A stretch of 40,370 nt of DNA from Candidatus Eisenbacteria bacterium (GCA_035577985.1 DATJZY010000099.1:1-40370), one strand, 5' to 3'; shown: positions 1 through 8,706, counted from the stretch's first letter. The notes: generated by a model from the letters alone, not told the origin. Translations and numbers: made by a program.

Positions 1-2
1 TC

Positions 3-869
3 GATGCGATCCTGCTCGGCGCGATCGGCCATCCCGACGTGAAGCCGGGCATCCTCGAGAAGGGGATCCTCCTGCGGCTGCGCTTCGAGCTCGATCTCTA
101 CGTGAATCTACGGCCGGTGAAGCTCTATCCCGGGGTCGAGACGCCGCTGAAGGACAAGGGGCCCGAGCACATCGACTTCGTGGTCGTGCGCGAGAACACC
201 GAGGGCCTCTACGCCGGCGCCGGCGGGTCGCTGAAGCGCGGCACGGCCGACGAGGTCGCGGTGCAGGAGTCGATCAACACGCGGAAGGGCGTCGAGCGTT
301 GTCTCCGTTACGCGTTCGACTACACGCGCAAGCGTAATCGCCGAAAGACGCTCACGCTCTGCGGCAAGACCAACGTGCTGACCTACGCCTTCGACCTCTG
401 GGAACGCGCCTTCCACGAGGTCGGCCAGGCCGACTACCCCGACGTCAAGCGCGACTACGCCCACGTCGACGCGACCTGCATGTGGATGGTGAAGAACCCG
501 GAGTGGTTCGACGTCATCGTCACCGACAACATGTTCGGCGACATCATCACCGACCTCGGCGCGATGATTCAGGGCGGCATGGGCATCGCCGCCGGCGGCA
601 ACATCAATCCCGAGACGGTCTCGATGTTCGAGCCGATCGGCGGCTCGGCGCCGAAGTACACCGGCCAGGGCGTGATCAACCCGATGGCGGCGATCGCCGC
701 CTGCCAGATGATGCTCGCCCACCTCGGCGAGCAGGAGGCGGCCGCGCGCGTCGACGCGGCGATCGCGCACGTGGTCGCGAAGAAGCTCACGTCGATGCAA
801 GCCGGCAAGATGGGCTACACGACCCACCAGGTGGGCGACCTGGTCGCCGACGCGACGGCGACGCTCTAG
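3..869 (+). CDS. isocitrate/isopropylmalate dehydrogenase family protein, 5' truncated
   Basis: Partial gene: the frame is open from the window edge and only the C-terminal 288 residues are present. The family oxidatively decarboxylates a (2R,3S)-3-hydroxy acid such as isopropylmalate, isocitrate or tartrate with NAD(P) and a divalent metal. Visible hallmarks are [13 protein letters not shown] (substrate-binding region), the KTNVL segment, and the metal/cofactor segment [16 protein letters not shown] followed by [12 protein letters not shown] second, more canonical leuB lies at 8706-9806 on the other strand. This copy differs from it ([10 protein letters not shown] versus RELTGGIYFG), so it is probably not the leucine-pathway enzyme. 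An isocitrate- or tartrate-type enzyme is possible, but the substrate cannot be assigned. It is followed by a strong hairpin at 894-922. Confidence 0.85.
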   Translation, partial: DAILLGAIGHPDVKPGILEKGILLRLRFELDLYVNLRPVKLYPGVETPLKDKGPEHIDFVVVRENTEGLYAGAGGSLKRGTADEVAVQESINTRKGVERCLRYAFDYTRKRNRRKTLTLCGKTNVLTYAFDLWERAFHEVGQADYPDVKRDYAHVDATCMWMVKNPEWFDVIVTDNMFGDIITDLGAMIQGGMGIAAGGNINPETVSMFEPIGGSAPKYTGQGVINPMAAIAACQMMLAHLGEQEAAARVDAAIAHVVAKKLTSMQAGKMGYTTHQVGDLVADATATL

Positions 870-893
870 AAGCTAGCGAGCGCGGACGAATGC

Positions 894-922
894 TCGGACC
901 GCGGATTCAATCCGCGGTCCGA
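894..922. terminator. perfect 13-bp inverted repeat between convergent transcription units
   Basis: TCGGACCGCGGAT (894-906) and its exact reverse complement (910-922) enclose a 3-nt loop. It lies 24 nt after the dehydrogenase stop and 14 nt beyond the 3' end of tRNA-Ala on the other strand. Neither side has a clear T-run, so a bidirectional terminator or RNA-stabilising hairpin is inferred from position and stem strength, not from a canonical intrinsic-terminator tail. A REP-like repeat is the alternative. Confidence 0.45.
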
Positions 923-936
923 AGGCGAGGAGCGAG

Positions 937-1009
<73 letters not shown>

Positions 1010-1042
1010 ACACGTCGGGACGGGAACTGGCGGGCGACGGGG

Positions 1043-1071
1043 TCTATAGCGTCCGGGCTCTGGGAGGTCAA
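1043..1071 (-). promoter_or_regulatory. sigma70-type promoter for tRNA-Ala
   Basis: Minus strand TTGACC (1066-1071), 17-nt spacer, TATAGA (1043-1048). It predicts a start near 1036, giving a short 5' leader before the tRNA at 1009. The -35 hexamer contains the TGA stop codon of the upstream peptidase gene (1068-1070). Confidence 0.7.
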
Positions 1072-2063
1072 CGCGATTGGCGCGAGCGCGACGCGAACGC
1101 GACCTGCTGCACGCCGGTGCCGTTGACGTACAGCATCGGGTCGACGGGGACGTTGCCCACGCGCACCTCGTAGTGCAGGTGCACGCCGGTCGAACGACCG
1201 CTGTTGCCGACGGCGCCGACGGTCGTGCCGCGCGCCACGCGCTGTCCCTCGTGCACGTACACGCCCGAGAGATGCCCGTAGAGCGTCTTCACGTCCTGGC
1301 CGTGGTCGATGACGACGGTCGTGCCGTAGCCGCCCGCATCGCGTCCCGCGAACACGACGACGCCGCCGGCGCTGGCGGCCACCGGCTCGCCGTAGCCGGC
1401 GCGGATGTCGATCCCCATGTGGCGCTGCGAGCCGCGCCCGTACGGCGAGTCGCGCCAGCCGAAGGGCGAGCTGACCTCGCCGCGGACGGGCCATCCGGAC
1501 GGAATGACGCCGGTCGTGGGCAGATCGGACCGGAGCGACGCCTGCACGATGCCGCTCCTCGCCGGTTTCTCGGTTGCCGCCGGCGGGCACGGCCGCGGCG
1601 AGCGCGAGAGGACCATCATCAACGAGAGCGAGTCGGTCGTCGCGGCGAGCTGCTCCTCCAGGAACGCGAGCTGTGCGAGCGCGCGTCCGGCATCTTCCGA
1701 ACGGTTCGCGGTCGCGTAGTCGAGCGCCGCGAGGCGCGCCGGCGTGTACTGGACGTCGCGCGGCTCTTCGAGCTGCGCCATGCGACGCACCTGCACGTTG
1801 TGATCGCGCGCGATGCTCGCCATCTGGCTCACGCGCTGGGCCGCCTGCTCGACGGCCACCATGTCCGCCTGCAGCGCGCGCACGAGCGCCCGCTTCTCGG
1901 TCAGGCGCTGGCGGAGCCAGGCCGCGTCCTGGAGCGCCGCGCTCCTCTGCACGGCAAGCTCATAGCTGGCCCCGCCCAGGCCGAGGGTCGTTCCGCAGAT
2001 GATGACGGTGAGCTTCCAGTTCGTCCTGATCGTCCGGAGTAGCTGCGATCCGTGCTCTCGCAT
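1068..2063 (-). CDS. membrane-anchored M23 (LytM-type) metallopeptidase
   Basis: 331 residues. An N-terminal signal-anchor/TM segment (about residues 17-37, LTVIICGTTLGLGGASYELA) is followed by a coiled-coil-prone region (about 40-100) and a C-terminal peptidase M23 domain (about 187-315). The zinc-site motifs are intact: HMGID (H215, D219), GHLS (H264) and HLHYEV (H295/H297). Such proteins cleave or activate cleavage of peptidoglycan cross-bridges on the periplasmic side. The ATG at 2063 is chosen because AGGAGG lies 6 nt upstream. Longer in-frame extension would run antisense-like into recN. It sits 11 nt after recN and is probably co-transcribed with nadK-recN. Whether it is an active endopeptidase or an EnvC/NlpD-like activator is open, though the intact ligands favour activity. 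Confidence 0.93.
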   Translation of the reverse strand: MREHGSQLLRTIRTNWKLTVIICGTTLGLGGASYELAVQRSAALQDAAWLRQRLTEKRALVRALQADMVAVEQAAQRVSQMASIARDHNVQVRRMAQLEEPRDVQYTPARLAALDYATANRSEDAGRALAQLAFLEEQLAATTDSLSLMMVLSRSPRPCPPAATEKPARSGIVQASLRSDLPTTGVIPSGWPVRGEVSSPFGWRDSPYGRGSQRHMGIDIRAGYGEPVAASAGGVVVFAGRDAGGYGTTVVIDHGQDVKTLYGHLSGVYVHEGQRVARGTTVGAVGNSGRSTGVHLHYEVRVGNVPVDPMLYVNGTGVQQVAFASRSRQSR

Positions 2064-2074
2064 GATGAACCTCC

Positions 2075-3775
2075 TCACGCCGACGCCGCCGCGGCGCGAC
2101 CTCCCTTGGAGGCCGTGAGCCGGAGCAGCTGCTCGGCATGCTCGCGCGCCTCGCGCGTCAGCTGGCCACCCAGCATGCGCGCGAGCTCCGCGACTCGTTC
2201 GGTGTTCGACAGCGGGCGCGCCGACGAGACGGTGCGGCCGCTCTGCTGATGCTTGGTGACGCCGATGTGATGGTCGGCGAAGGCGGCGATGACCGGCAGG
2301 TGTGTCACCGACAGGACCTGCCGCCGCACGCCGAGCTGCCGGAGCTTGCGGCCGATGACCTCCGCCACCGCGCCGCCGACGCCCGCGTCGACCTCGTCGA
2401 AGATGAGCGACGCGCTCCGCTCCTCGGCTGCCGTCAGGGTCTTGAGCGCGAGCATGATGCGCGACAGTTCGCCGCCCGACGCGACGCGCGCGAGCGGCCG
2501 CAGCTCCTCGCCGGGATTGGCCGCCAGGTAGAACTCGACCTCGTCCCAGCCGGTCGCCGAGAGGGGTCGATCGTCGCCGTCCGCGAAGCGTACCTGGAAC
2601 CGTGCCCCCTCGAGCGCCAGCGCGTGCAGCTCGGTCGCGACCGAGCGCTCGAGCGAATGCGCGACACGCCGCCGGTCGACCGCCAGGCGCTTCGCCCACG
2701 CGAGGGCGTCCTTCTCGGCCGCCTCGACCTCCGCGACGAGACCGTGGAGCGCTTCGTCGCCCGCCTCCGCCGCATTGAGGTCGCGGCGCAGCTCGTCGCG
2801 GCGTTTCACCAGGTCCTCGATCGTGCCGCCGAACTTGCGCTTCAAGCGCGCGAGCTCGGCCAGGCGCTCCTCCAGCATGTCCAGCTTCGCCGGATCGGGG
2901 CGCAGCGTGCGCGAGTAGCGCGAGAGCGCCCCGCTCGCCTCCTCCAGCTCGGCGAGACACGATTCCAGCAGGACGCGCGGGCCGGCGAGACCCGCGTCGA
3001 TGCGCTCGGCCTCGCGGATGATCGTGAGGGCACGGCCGATCGACTCGACGGCGGCGCTGTCGCCAGAGTAGAGGCTCGCCTCGGCGGAATTCACGAGCGT
3101 CGCGAGCTTCTCGGCGTGCAGGAGCTTGCCGCGATCGGCCGCGACGAGGTCCTCCTCGCCCGGCTGCAGGTTCGCGCCCGTCAGCTCCTCCAACTGGAAG
3201 CGCAGCAGCTCGGCCCGCTCGATCGACGCCTGCTGCACGGCGCGGCGCTCGTCGAGCGCGTGCTTCGCGGTCATGAAGCGCACGTAGCGGCGGCGCATCT
3301 CTTCGATCGTGCTGCCGAGGCCGCCGACGGCGTCGAGCATCTCGCGATGCCCCTCCACGCGGCGGAGCGCCTGGTGCTCGTCCTGGCCGTAGACCCGGAT
3401 CAGCCGCGGCGCGATCTCGCGCAGGAGCGCCAGGTTCGCGAGCGAGCCGTTCACGTAGGCGCGGCTCCGCCCGCCCGCCGCGATCACCCGCCGGATCACC
3501 AGCTCGTCGTTGTTCGAGCGCCGGATGCCGGCTTCGTCGAGCTGCTCCCACGCCGCCATCGGGACCTCGGTGAAGAGCGCCTCGACCACCGCCTCCTCGG
3601 CGCCGCCGCGGACGAGGTCGGCGTCGGGCCGCCCGCCGAGCGTCACGTCGAGCGCGTGCAGCAGGATCGACTTGCCGGCGCCCGTCTCTCCCGTGAGCAC
3701 GTTGAAGCCGGGCTCGAACAGGAGCTCGATCTCGTCGATGATGGCGAGGTCAGAGACGCGCAGCGTGCGCAGCAT
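2075..3775 (-). CDS. recN: DNA repair protein RecN
   Basis: 566 residues, the usual length for RecN, an SMC-like ATPase that holds broken DNA ends together in recombinational double-strand-break repair. The N-terminus has the typical LRTLRVSDLAIIDEIEL start and Walker A LTGETGAGKS (about residues 28-37). The middle is a long helical coiled coil (about 150-360), and the C-terminal head carries the ABC signature (ASGGELSRIMLALK) and Walker B SLIFDEVDAGVGG. It overlaps the nadK end by 26 nt and precedes the M23 gene. nadK-recN adjacency is common in bacteria. No LexA-type box was recognised, so SOS control is not evident. Confidence 0.97.
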   Translation of the reverse strand: MLRTLRVSDLAIIDEIELLFEPGFNVLTGETGAGKSILLHALDVTLGGRPDADLVRGGAEEAVVEALFTEVPMAAWEQLDEAGIRRSNNDELVIRRVIAAGGRSRAYVNGSLANLALLREIAPRLIRVYGQDEHQALRRVEGHREMLDAVGGLGSTIEEMRRRYVRFMTAKHALDERRAVQQASIERAELLRFQLEELTGANLQPGEEDLVAADRGKLLHAEKLATLVNSAEASLYSGDSAAVESIGRALTIIREAERIDAGLAGPRVLLESCLAELEEASGALSRYSRTLRPDPAKLDMLEERLAELARLKRKFGGTIEDLVKRRDELRRDLNAAEAGDEALHGLVAEVEAAEKDALAWAKRLAVDRRRVAHSLERSVATELHALALEGARFQVRFADGDDRPLSATGWDEVEFYLAANPGEELRPLARVASGGELSRIMLALKTLTAAEERSASLIFDEVDAGVGGAVAEVIGRKLRQLGVRRQVLSVTHLPVIAAFADHHIGVTKHQQSGRTVSSARPLSNTERVAELARMLGGQLTREAREHAEQLLRLTASKGGRAAAASA

Positions 3776-4640
3776 GCTCGCCTCCCTGTCGCGCGCCCCA
3801 ACCGAGCTTGGAGCGCAGCACGTCGTAGTAGGTGCGATCGGGCGATCGCACGAGCGACACCGCCGAGCGCCCGCGCCGCACGACGATGACGTCGTGTCCC
3901 GCGAGCGCCATGGTCTCCTGTCCGTCGATCGTGAGAATCGCGTCCTTCTCCTTCTCCGCCACCACGATCCGCACGACGGCCTCCGGCCGCAGCACCACGG
4001 GACGGTTCGAAAGCGTATGCGGCGAAATGGGGGAGACGAGCAAGGCCTGGACGGTCGGCTCGACCACGGGCCCCCCCGCCGAGAGCGAGTAGGCGGTCGA
4101 CCCGGTCGGCGTCGCCACGATGAGGCCGTCGGCGCGGTAGCTCGCGAGGGGCTGGTCGTCGACCAGCACGCTGAACTCGACGATGCGGGCGAGGCTGCCG
4201 TTCGAGATGACGACGTCGTTCAGGACCCGGAACTTCCGCACCGTCCGGCCGCCGTGCTCGAGCGAGGCGTTGAGGGTCAACCGGCGGTCGAGCTCGTAGT
4301 CGCCCGCCAGGACGCGCCCCAGCATGCGCAGGGCCTCGGACTCGACGACCTCGGTCAGGAAGCCGAGCTCACCCATGTTGACGCCCAGGATGGGTGTCCG
4401 CGCGTCGGCGTGGCGGGCGATCGAGAGCAGCGTGCCGTCGCCCCCGAGGACGACGATGAGGTCGCAGTGGCGGGCCAGCGCCGCCTTGGCGAGGGCGGGA
4501 GCGCCCTTCATCCGCGCGTCGACGTCGAGCAGGACCTTGATCCGGCGCCGGCGCAGCATCGCCATCATGCGCGCGGCCAGTCGCGCGGCGCGCGGCCGGC
4601 CGCGCTTCACCACGAGACCGACCGTCCGGATGCGCCCCAT
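3750..4640 (-). CDS. nadK: NAD kinase
   Basis: 296 residues. It phosphorylates NAD to NADP using ATP or polyphosphate in the cytoplasm. All family motifs are visible: VVLGGDGTLLSIARHA (GGDG phosphate-binding motif), NMGELGFLTEV, LNDVVISNGS (the NE/D nucleotide-binding motif in its ND form) and ATPTGSTAYSLSAGGP. The start ATG at 4640 (MGRIRTVGLVVKRGR) has GAGGGGTGGAG immediately upstream. Its 3' end overlaps recN by 26 nt, indicating one transcription unit with recN and the M23 gene. It is divergent from rarA across an 81-nt gap. Confidence 0.97.
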   Translation of the reverse strand: MGRIRTVGLVVKRGRPRAARLAARMMAMLRRRRIKVLLDVDARMKGAPALAKAALARHCDLIVVLGGDGTLLSIARHADARTPILGVNMGELGFLTEVVESEALRMLGRVLAGDYELDRRLTLNASLEHGGRTVRKFRVLNDVVISNGSLARIVEFSVLVDDQPLASYRADGLIVATPTGSTAYSLSAGGPVVEPTVQALLVSPISPHTLSNRPVVLRPEAVVRIVVAEKEKDAILTIDGQETMALAGHDVIVVRRGRSAVSLVRSPDRTYYDVLRSKLGWGARQGGEHAAHAARL

Positions 4641-4675
4641 CTCCACCCCTCGCCGCCCGTCGCTCCTACCATGCT

Positions 4676-4696
4676 CGGCCTGCGGGTGCCAGGCCG
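4676..4696. other. short inverted repeat in the nadK/rarA divergent gap
   Basis: CGGCCTG (4676-4682) and CAGGCCG (4690-4696) form a 7-bp dyad in the 81-nt spacer between divergent nadK and rarA. It could be an operator or an RNA hairpin in the rarA leader. There is no other support. Confidence 0.25.
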
Positions 4697-4721
4697 AAAG
4701 GGCCGTGATACGAGCCGTTTC

Positions 4722-6077
4722 ATGCCCCGGCAGCAGTCCGAGCTGTTCCCGACCACCCCACCGCGGCAGCGCAAACCGGGGGCGGCCGCGCCCCTCGCCG
4801 AACGGATGCGGCCGCGGACGATCGACGAGTTCGTCGGACAGCAGCACATCCTCGGGCCGGGTCGATTGCTTTCCGATCTGCTCGCCGGCGGTCGCGTCGA
4901 GTCGCTCATCCTGTGGGGACCGCCCGGGAGCGGCAAGACGACCCTCGCACATCTGCTCGCCGCCGCGGCCGGCGGGCCGTCGGTCACCTTCTCCGCCGTG
5001 CTGCAGGGCGTGAAGGAGCTGCGCGCGATCGTCGAGGAGGCCGAGGCCGAGCTCGCCCGCACCGGCCGCCCGACCGTCCTCTTCGTCGACGAGATCCATC
5101 GCTTCAACAAGGCGCAGCAGGACGCCTTCCTGCCGCACGTCGAAGCCGGGACGATCGTGCTGATAGGCGCCACGACCGAGAACCCCTCGTTCGAGGTGAT
5201 CGCCCCCCTCCTCTCGCGGACGCGCGTGCTGGTGCTGGAGCCGCTCACCGCCGACGAGGTGGGGATCCTCGTCGATCGCGCCGTGACCGACCCGGAGCGC
5301 GGCCTCGGGAAGCTCGGCCTGACGCTCGATCCGGCCGCCCGCGCCTTCCTGCTCGAGCGGGCGGACGGCGACGCACGCATCGCGCTCGGCACGCTCGAGC
5401 TCGCGGCGCGGGTCGCAAAGGCCCACGGCACGCCTCGTCTGGACCTCGCGATCGTCGAGGAGTCCGCGCAGCAGAAGGCGCTCCGCTACGACAAGGGCGG
5501 GGAGGAGCACTACAACATCATCTCCGCCTTCATCAAAAGCCTGCGCGGCGGCGACCCCGACGCTGCCGTCTACTGGATGATGCGGATGCTCGAAGCCGGC
5601 GAGGATCCGCTCTTCATCGCGCGGCGCATGGTCATCTTCGCGTCCGAGGACGTGGGCAACGCCGAGCCCCAGGCGCTGCAGGTCGCGGTCGCCGCGAAGG
5701 ACGCCGTGCACTTCGTCGGCCTGCCCGAGGGACGCATTCCGCTCGCGCAGGCCGCGACCTTCCTCGCCACCTGCCCCAAGTCGAACGCCTCCATGAAGGC
5801 CATGGCGGCAGCGAGCGAGGACGTGCGGCGCACCGGCGCGCTCCCCGTGCCGGCCCACCTCCGCAACGCAGCCACCCCGCTCATGAAGAACCTCGGCTAC
5901 GGGCGCGGCTACGCCTACCCCCACGACCATCCCGACGCCGTCGTCGAGCAGCAGTACCTGCCGGACGCGCTCGTGAAGCAGCGGTACTACGAGCCCACCG
6001 ACCGCGGGTTCGAGCGCGTCATCGCCGAGCGCCTCCGCGAATGGCGCGCCAACCCCCGGGGCCGTCCCCGCCGCTGA
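4722..6077 (+). CDS. rarA: replication-associated recombination protein A (RarA/MgsA, AAA+ ATPase)
   Basis: 451 residues. This clamp-loader-like AAA+ ATPase acts at stalled replication forks. Residues 1-25 include QQSELFP, a plausible terminal clamp/SSB-interaction peptide, followed by LAERMRPRTIDEFVGQQHIL. Walker A is LWGPPGSGKTTLAHLL, Walker B VLFVDEIHRFNKAQQD, and sensor 1 lies in GATTENPSFEV. The C-terminal tetramerisation domain is recognisable from YDKGGEEHYNIISAFIKSLRG and DAAVYWMMRMLEAGEDP. The ATG at 4722 gives the family-typical N-terminus. An in-frame ATG at 4671 would add 17 basic residues and is less likely. It stands alone on the plus strand, convergent with truA. Confidence 0.97.
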   Translation: MPRQQSELFPTTPPRQRKPGAAAPLAERMRPRTIDEFVGQQHILGPGRLLSDLLAGGRVESLILWGPPGSGKTTLAHLLAAAAGGPSVTFSAVLQGVKELRAIVEEAEAELARTGRPTVLFVDEIHRFNKAQQDAFLPHVEAGTIVLIGATTENPSFEVIAPLLSRTRVLVLEPLTADEVGILVDRAVTDPERGLGKLGLTLDPAARAFLLERADGDARIALGTLELAARVAKAHGTPRLDLAIVEESAQQKALRYDKGGEEHYNIISAFIKSLRGGDPDAAVYWMMRMLEAGEDPLFIARRMVIFASEDVGNAEPQALQVAVAAKDAVHFVGLPEGRIPLAQAATFLATCPKSNASMKAMAAASEDVRRTGALPVPAHLRNAATPLMKNLGYGRGYAYPHDHPDAVVEQQYLPDALVKQRYYEPTDRGFERVIAERLREWRANPRGRPRR

Positions 6078-6238
6078 CCACCACCACACCACCGACCACT
6101 AGAGAGCAAGGTCGGGGCCAGGAAAAACGCCCTGCGAACGCGGGCGCGTGCGGGCGCATGGGGCCTGCGAGCTGCCCAGGCCTGAACAACGTGTCAGGAT
6201 GTTGACCCCCAGGAGCCGAGGCGCCTGCCCGGCACGGA

Positions 6239-6976
6239 TCAGTAGCGCACGAGCACGAGCGTGAGTCCGTGGGGCGGGGCCGTCGCGCCGGCCCGGCGCC
6301 GATCGCATCCGGCGAGCACGTCGCCGAGCGCGCGGATCGGGCGCTCGCCCCGGCCGATCTCCACCAGGGTGCCGACGACGTTCCGCACCATGTGCTTCAG
6401 GAACGCGGTCGCCTCGATCCGGTAGACGAGCAGATCGCCGTCGCGCCGGACCTCGCTCACCAGCACGCGCCGCACGGTCGACTGCATCGGGTCGGCGTCG
6501 GCCGCGCAGAACGCGGTGAAGTCGTGCTCGCCCAGGAGCGCCGCCGCCGCGCTCGCCATCGCGCCCGCGTCGAGCGGCTGCGGATGGTGCCACGCGTACC
6601 GGTGCCAGAACGCCGACGGCGTGCGGCTGGTGAGGAGACGGTACTCGTAGACGCGGCTCCGTGCGTGGCGGCGCGGATCGAAGGCGTCGTCGACGACCGA
6701 CACGTCGCGCACGGCGATGTCGCGTGGCGTGAGGGCGTTCACGCTGAGCGTGAAGCGCCGCAGGTCCTCGGGCACGCTCGCCACCGGCACCGACACCACC
6801 TGCCCGCACGCGTGCACGCCGGCGTCCGTGCGTCCCGCGACGCGGACGCGCACCGGCTCGCGCAGGGCCGTCGCGAGCGCCTGCTCGAGCACGGACTGCA
6901 CGGTCGGGCCGTCGGGCTGGAGCTGCCAGCCGAGGTAGTCGGTCCCGTCGTACTCGACGACGAGCTTCAGCTGCAC
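6239..6976 (-). CDS. truA: tRNA pseudouridine synthase A
   Basis: 245 residues. TruA isomerises uridines 38-40 of the tRNA anticodon arm to pseudouridine. Family motifs are VEYDGTDYLGWQLQPDGPTVQ at the N-terminus, catalytic Asp51 in GRTDAGVHA, and FLKHMVRNVVGTLVEIGRG near the C-terminus. The start is GTG at 6976, inside the last codons of the upstream methyltransferase (10-nt overlap), which suggests translational coupling. The gene closes the leuA-leuB-usg-methyltransferase-truA run. A Usg-type gene near truA is also seen in Enterobacteria and Pseudomonas. No clear intrinsic terminator was found in the 161 nt between it and the convergent rarA. Confidence 0.96.
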   Translation of the reverse strand: MQLKLVVEYDGTDYLGWQLQPDGPTVQSVLEQALATALREPVRVRVAGRTDAGVHACGQVVSVPVASVPEDLRRFTLSVNALTPRDIAVRDVSVVDDAFDPRRHARSRVYEYRLLTSRTPSAFWHRYAWHHPQPLDAGAMASAAAALLGEHDFTAFCAADADPMQSTVRRVLVSEVRRDGDLLVYRIEATAFLKHMVRNVVGTLVEIGRGERPIRALGDVLAGCDRRRAGATAPPHGLTLVLVRY

Positions 6977-7695
6977 GGCTTCGTTCCGCCGAACAGCGCG
7001 AGCTCGAACCACTTCCAGAACACGTCCACGTCGACGAAGCCGATCGCGCGCAGCCACTCGCATTGCGTCCACACCGGCGCGAGGATGTTGTCGGCCTTGT
7101 CGGGGCGGGCGTCGTATGCCTCGCGCTGGGCGACGGGATCGACGTCCTTGCCGGCGGCGCGCGCCGCGGCGACGTGATGGGCGACGATCGCGTCGTCGTG
7201 GAGCGCCTCGACGGCGGGCGTCGCGCTCGCCACGTGCTCGAGGTTGAGGAAGGTTCCGCCTTTCGCGAGCAGCTCGAAGATCTCGTGGTAGACGCCGCGC
7301 TTGCGCTCGTCGGGCAGGTGATGGATCGCGAAGCCCGAGACGACGACGTCGACGGGCCCCGGCGCCGCCGCACGCCAGTCCGGCGTGCGCAGATCGATCG
7401 CGGCCACGCGGGCGCGATCGCCGAAGCGGGAGAGGCGGTCGCGGGCGAGGTCGAGCATGGCCGGCGAGTAGTCGAGCGCCGTACCGCTCGCCTCCGGCAA
7501 CGCGTCCAGGAGCGCCGCCAGCAGCACCGCGTCGCCGCAGGCCAGGTCGACGACGCGGGTCGTGCCGCGAAGTCGCCCGCGCACGATGCGCAGCAGCAGC
7601 TCGATCTGCGTGCGGCTCTCGGGAACACGCGCCGCGCGTTCGGCGGCGAAGGACGCCGCCACCGTCGCGTCGCGCCAGGCTTCTCCGGTGCCCAT
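6967..7695 (-). CDS. class I SAM-dependent methyltransferase
   Basis: 242 residues. The Rossmann-type SAM-binding motif I is TRVVDLACGDAVLLAALL (about residues 45-62), followed by an acidic motif II region TALDYSPAMLDLARDRL and motif post-II VDVVVSGFAIHHLPDERK. The layout resembles CmoA/UbiE-like small-molecule or tRNA-uridine-modifying methyltransferases, and the C-terminal part (CEWLRAIGFVDVDVFWKWFELALFGG) fits the trans-aconitate/CmoA-like group. The substrate cannot be read from sequence. It sits 3 nt after the Usg-type gene and overlaps truA by 10 nt, so it is co-transcribed. A tRNA-linked role is conceivable from the neighbour but unproven. Confidence 0.88.
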   Translation of the reverse strand: MGTGEAWRDATVAASFAAERAARVPESRTQIELLLRIVRGRLRGTTRVVDLACGDAVLLAALLDALPEASGTALDYSPAMLDLARDRLSRFGDRARVAAIDLRTPDWRAAAPGPVDVVVSGFAIHHLPDERKRGVYHEIFELLAKGGTFLNLEHVASATPAVEALHDDAIVAHHVAAARAAGKDVDPVAQREAYDARPDKADNILAPVWTQCEWLRAIGFVDVDVFWKWFELALFGGTKPCS

Positions 7696-7698
7696 CGC

Positions 7699-8706
7699 TC
7701 ACGTCCGCCCGCGCAGCAGGATCTCGGCGATCTCGACCGCGTTCAGAGCCGCGCCCTTCTCGATGCTGTCGAGCGCGACCCACAGCGCGACGCCGCTCGC
7801 GACCGTCGGGTCGCTCCGCACGCGCCCCACGTGCGTCGCCTGCGAGCCGATCACGTCGGCCGGGGTCGGCAGCGTGTCGGGCGCGTCCTCGTGGACGAGG
7901 ATGCCGCGTGCGCTGCGCAGGACGTCGAGCGCCGCCTCCGCGGAGAGCGGCTCCTCGAGCTCGACCGCGATGCTCGCCGCCATGCCGAAGAACATCGGGA
8001 CGCGCGCGGCCGTGACGTGCATGGCGAGGTCCGGACGCTCCAGCACGCGCCGCACCTCCTCGACCACCTGCAGCTCGTGTGTGGTGGCCCCGCCCGGCTC
8101 GAGCGCTCCCACCTGCGGAATGCAGTTGAAGGCGCGGCGCGTCCGGCGCTCATCATCGTGGTCGCCGCGGCCGGAGAGGAGGTCGATGCTCTCCTTCGAG
8201 AGCCGCATGACGGCGCTCTTCCCGGCGCCGGCGGCGCCCTGGTAGGTCGAGACGACGACGCGACGGATGCCCGAGGCCTCGCCGAGCGGCCCCAGCACGA
8301 CCGAGAGCGCCACCGAAGTGCTGCTCGGGCTCGCGACCAGTTGCGGCCGGATGGGTGCCGAGAGGAGGTGCGCGTTCACCTCGGGCACGACGAGCGGAAC
8401 GGTCTCGTCGAGCCGAAAGCGGCTCGACACGTCGACGACGATGGCGCCCGCGCGCAGCGCCGACTCGACGTGCTCGCCCGCAACCGTCGGCCCCGCGGCG
8501 AAGAAGGCGACGTCGACGCCGTCGAACGCATCGGGGCCCACGAGCGCGATCGTCGCCTCGTCGACCTTGCGGCCGGCGGTACGCAGCGAGCCCAGCAGGC
8601 GCAGGTCGCCGACCGGGACCTGGCGCTCGCCGAGCAGGCGCACCAGCTCCTCCCCGACGAGGCTCGTGGCTCCCACGACCGCGACCGTGAGCGCCTCGCC
8701 TGCCAT
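7699..8706 (-). CDS. usg: aspartate-semialdehyde dehydrogenase homologue lacking catalytic Cys and His (Usg-1 type)
   Basis: 335 residues, full length for the ASADH family: an NADP-binding N-terminus (VAVVGATSLVGEELVRLLGERQ), VDVSSRFRLD, VPLVVPEVN and STYQGAAGAGKSA are all recognisable. At the active-site motif, where true ASADH has N-C-S/T, this protein reads ASPSSTS, placing Ser129 at the catalytic cysteine position. The histidine of the RVPxxxGH motif is Met242 (RVPMFFGMAAS). Arg235 and Gln156 are kept. The DNA around 8310-8335 reads clean serine codons, so no frameshift explains it. Usg-1 proteins, encoded next to truA in other bacteria, are known ASADH paralogues without the active-site cysteine. 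Dehydrogenase activity is therefore unlikely and the function is unknown. Its ATG overlaps the leuB stop (TGATG). Confidence 0.88.
   Translation of the reverse strand: MAGEALTVAVVGATSLVGEELVRLLGERQVPVGDLRLLGSLRTAGRKVDEATIALVGPDAFDGVDVAFFAAGPTVAGEHVESALRAGAIVVDVSSRFRLDETVPLVVPEVNAHLLSAPIRPQLVASPSSTSVALSVVLGPLGEASGIRRVVVSTYQGAAGAGKSAVMRLSKESIDLLSGRGDHDDERRTRRAFNCIPQVGALEPGGATTHELQVVEEVRRVLERPDLAMHVTAARVPMFFGMAASIAVELEEPLSAEAALDVLRSARGILVHEDAPDTLPTPADVIGSQATHVGRVRSDPTVASGVALWVALDSIEKGAALNAVEIAEILLRGRT

Noticed and set aside
4671..4721. Earlier in-frame ATG for rarA at 4671
   Set aside because: Adds 17 residues that do not resemble RarA N-termini; the start at 4722 gives a typical QQSELFP beginning, and neither ATG has a strong ribosome-binding site.
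6078..6238. Terminator search between convergent rarA and truA
   Set aside because: Only a weak GGCCTG/CAGGCC pairing with a 9-nt loop and no T-run; not strong enough to annotate.
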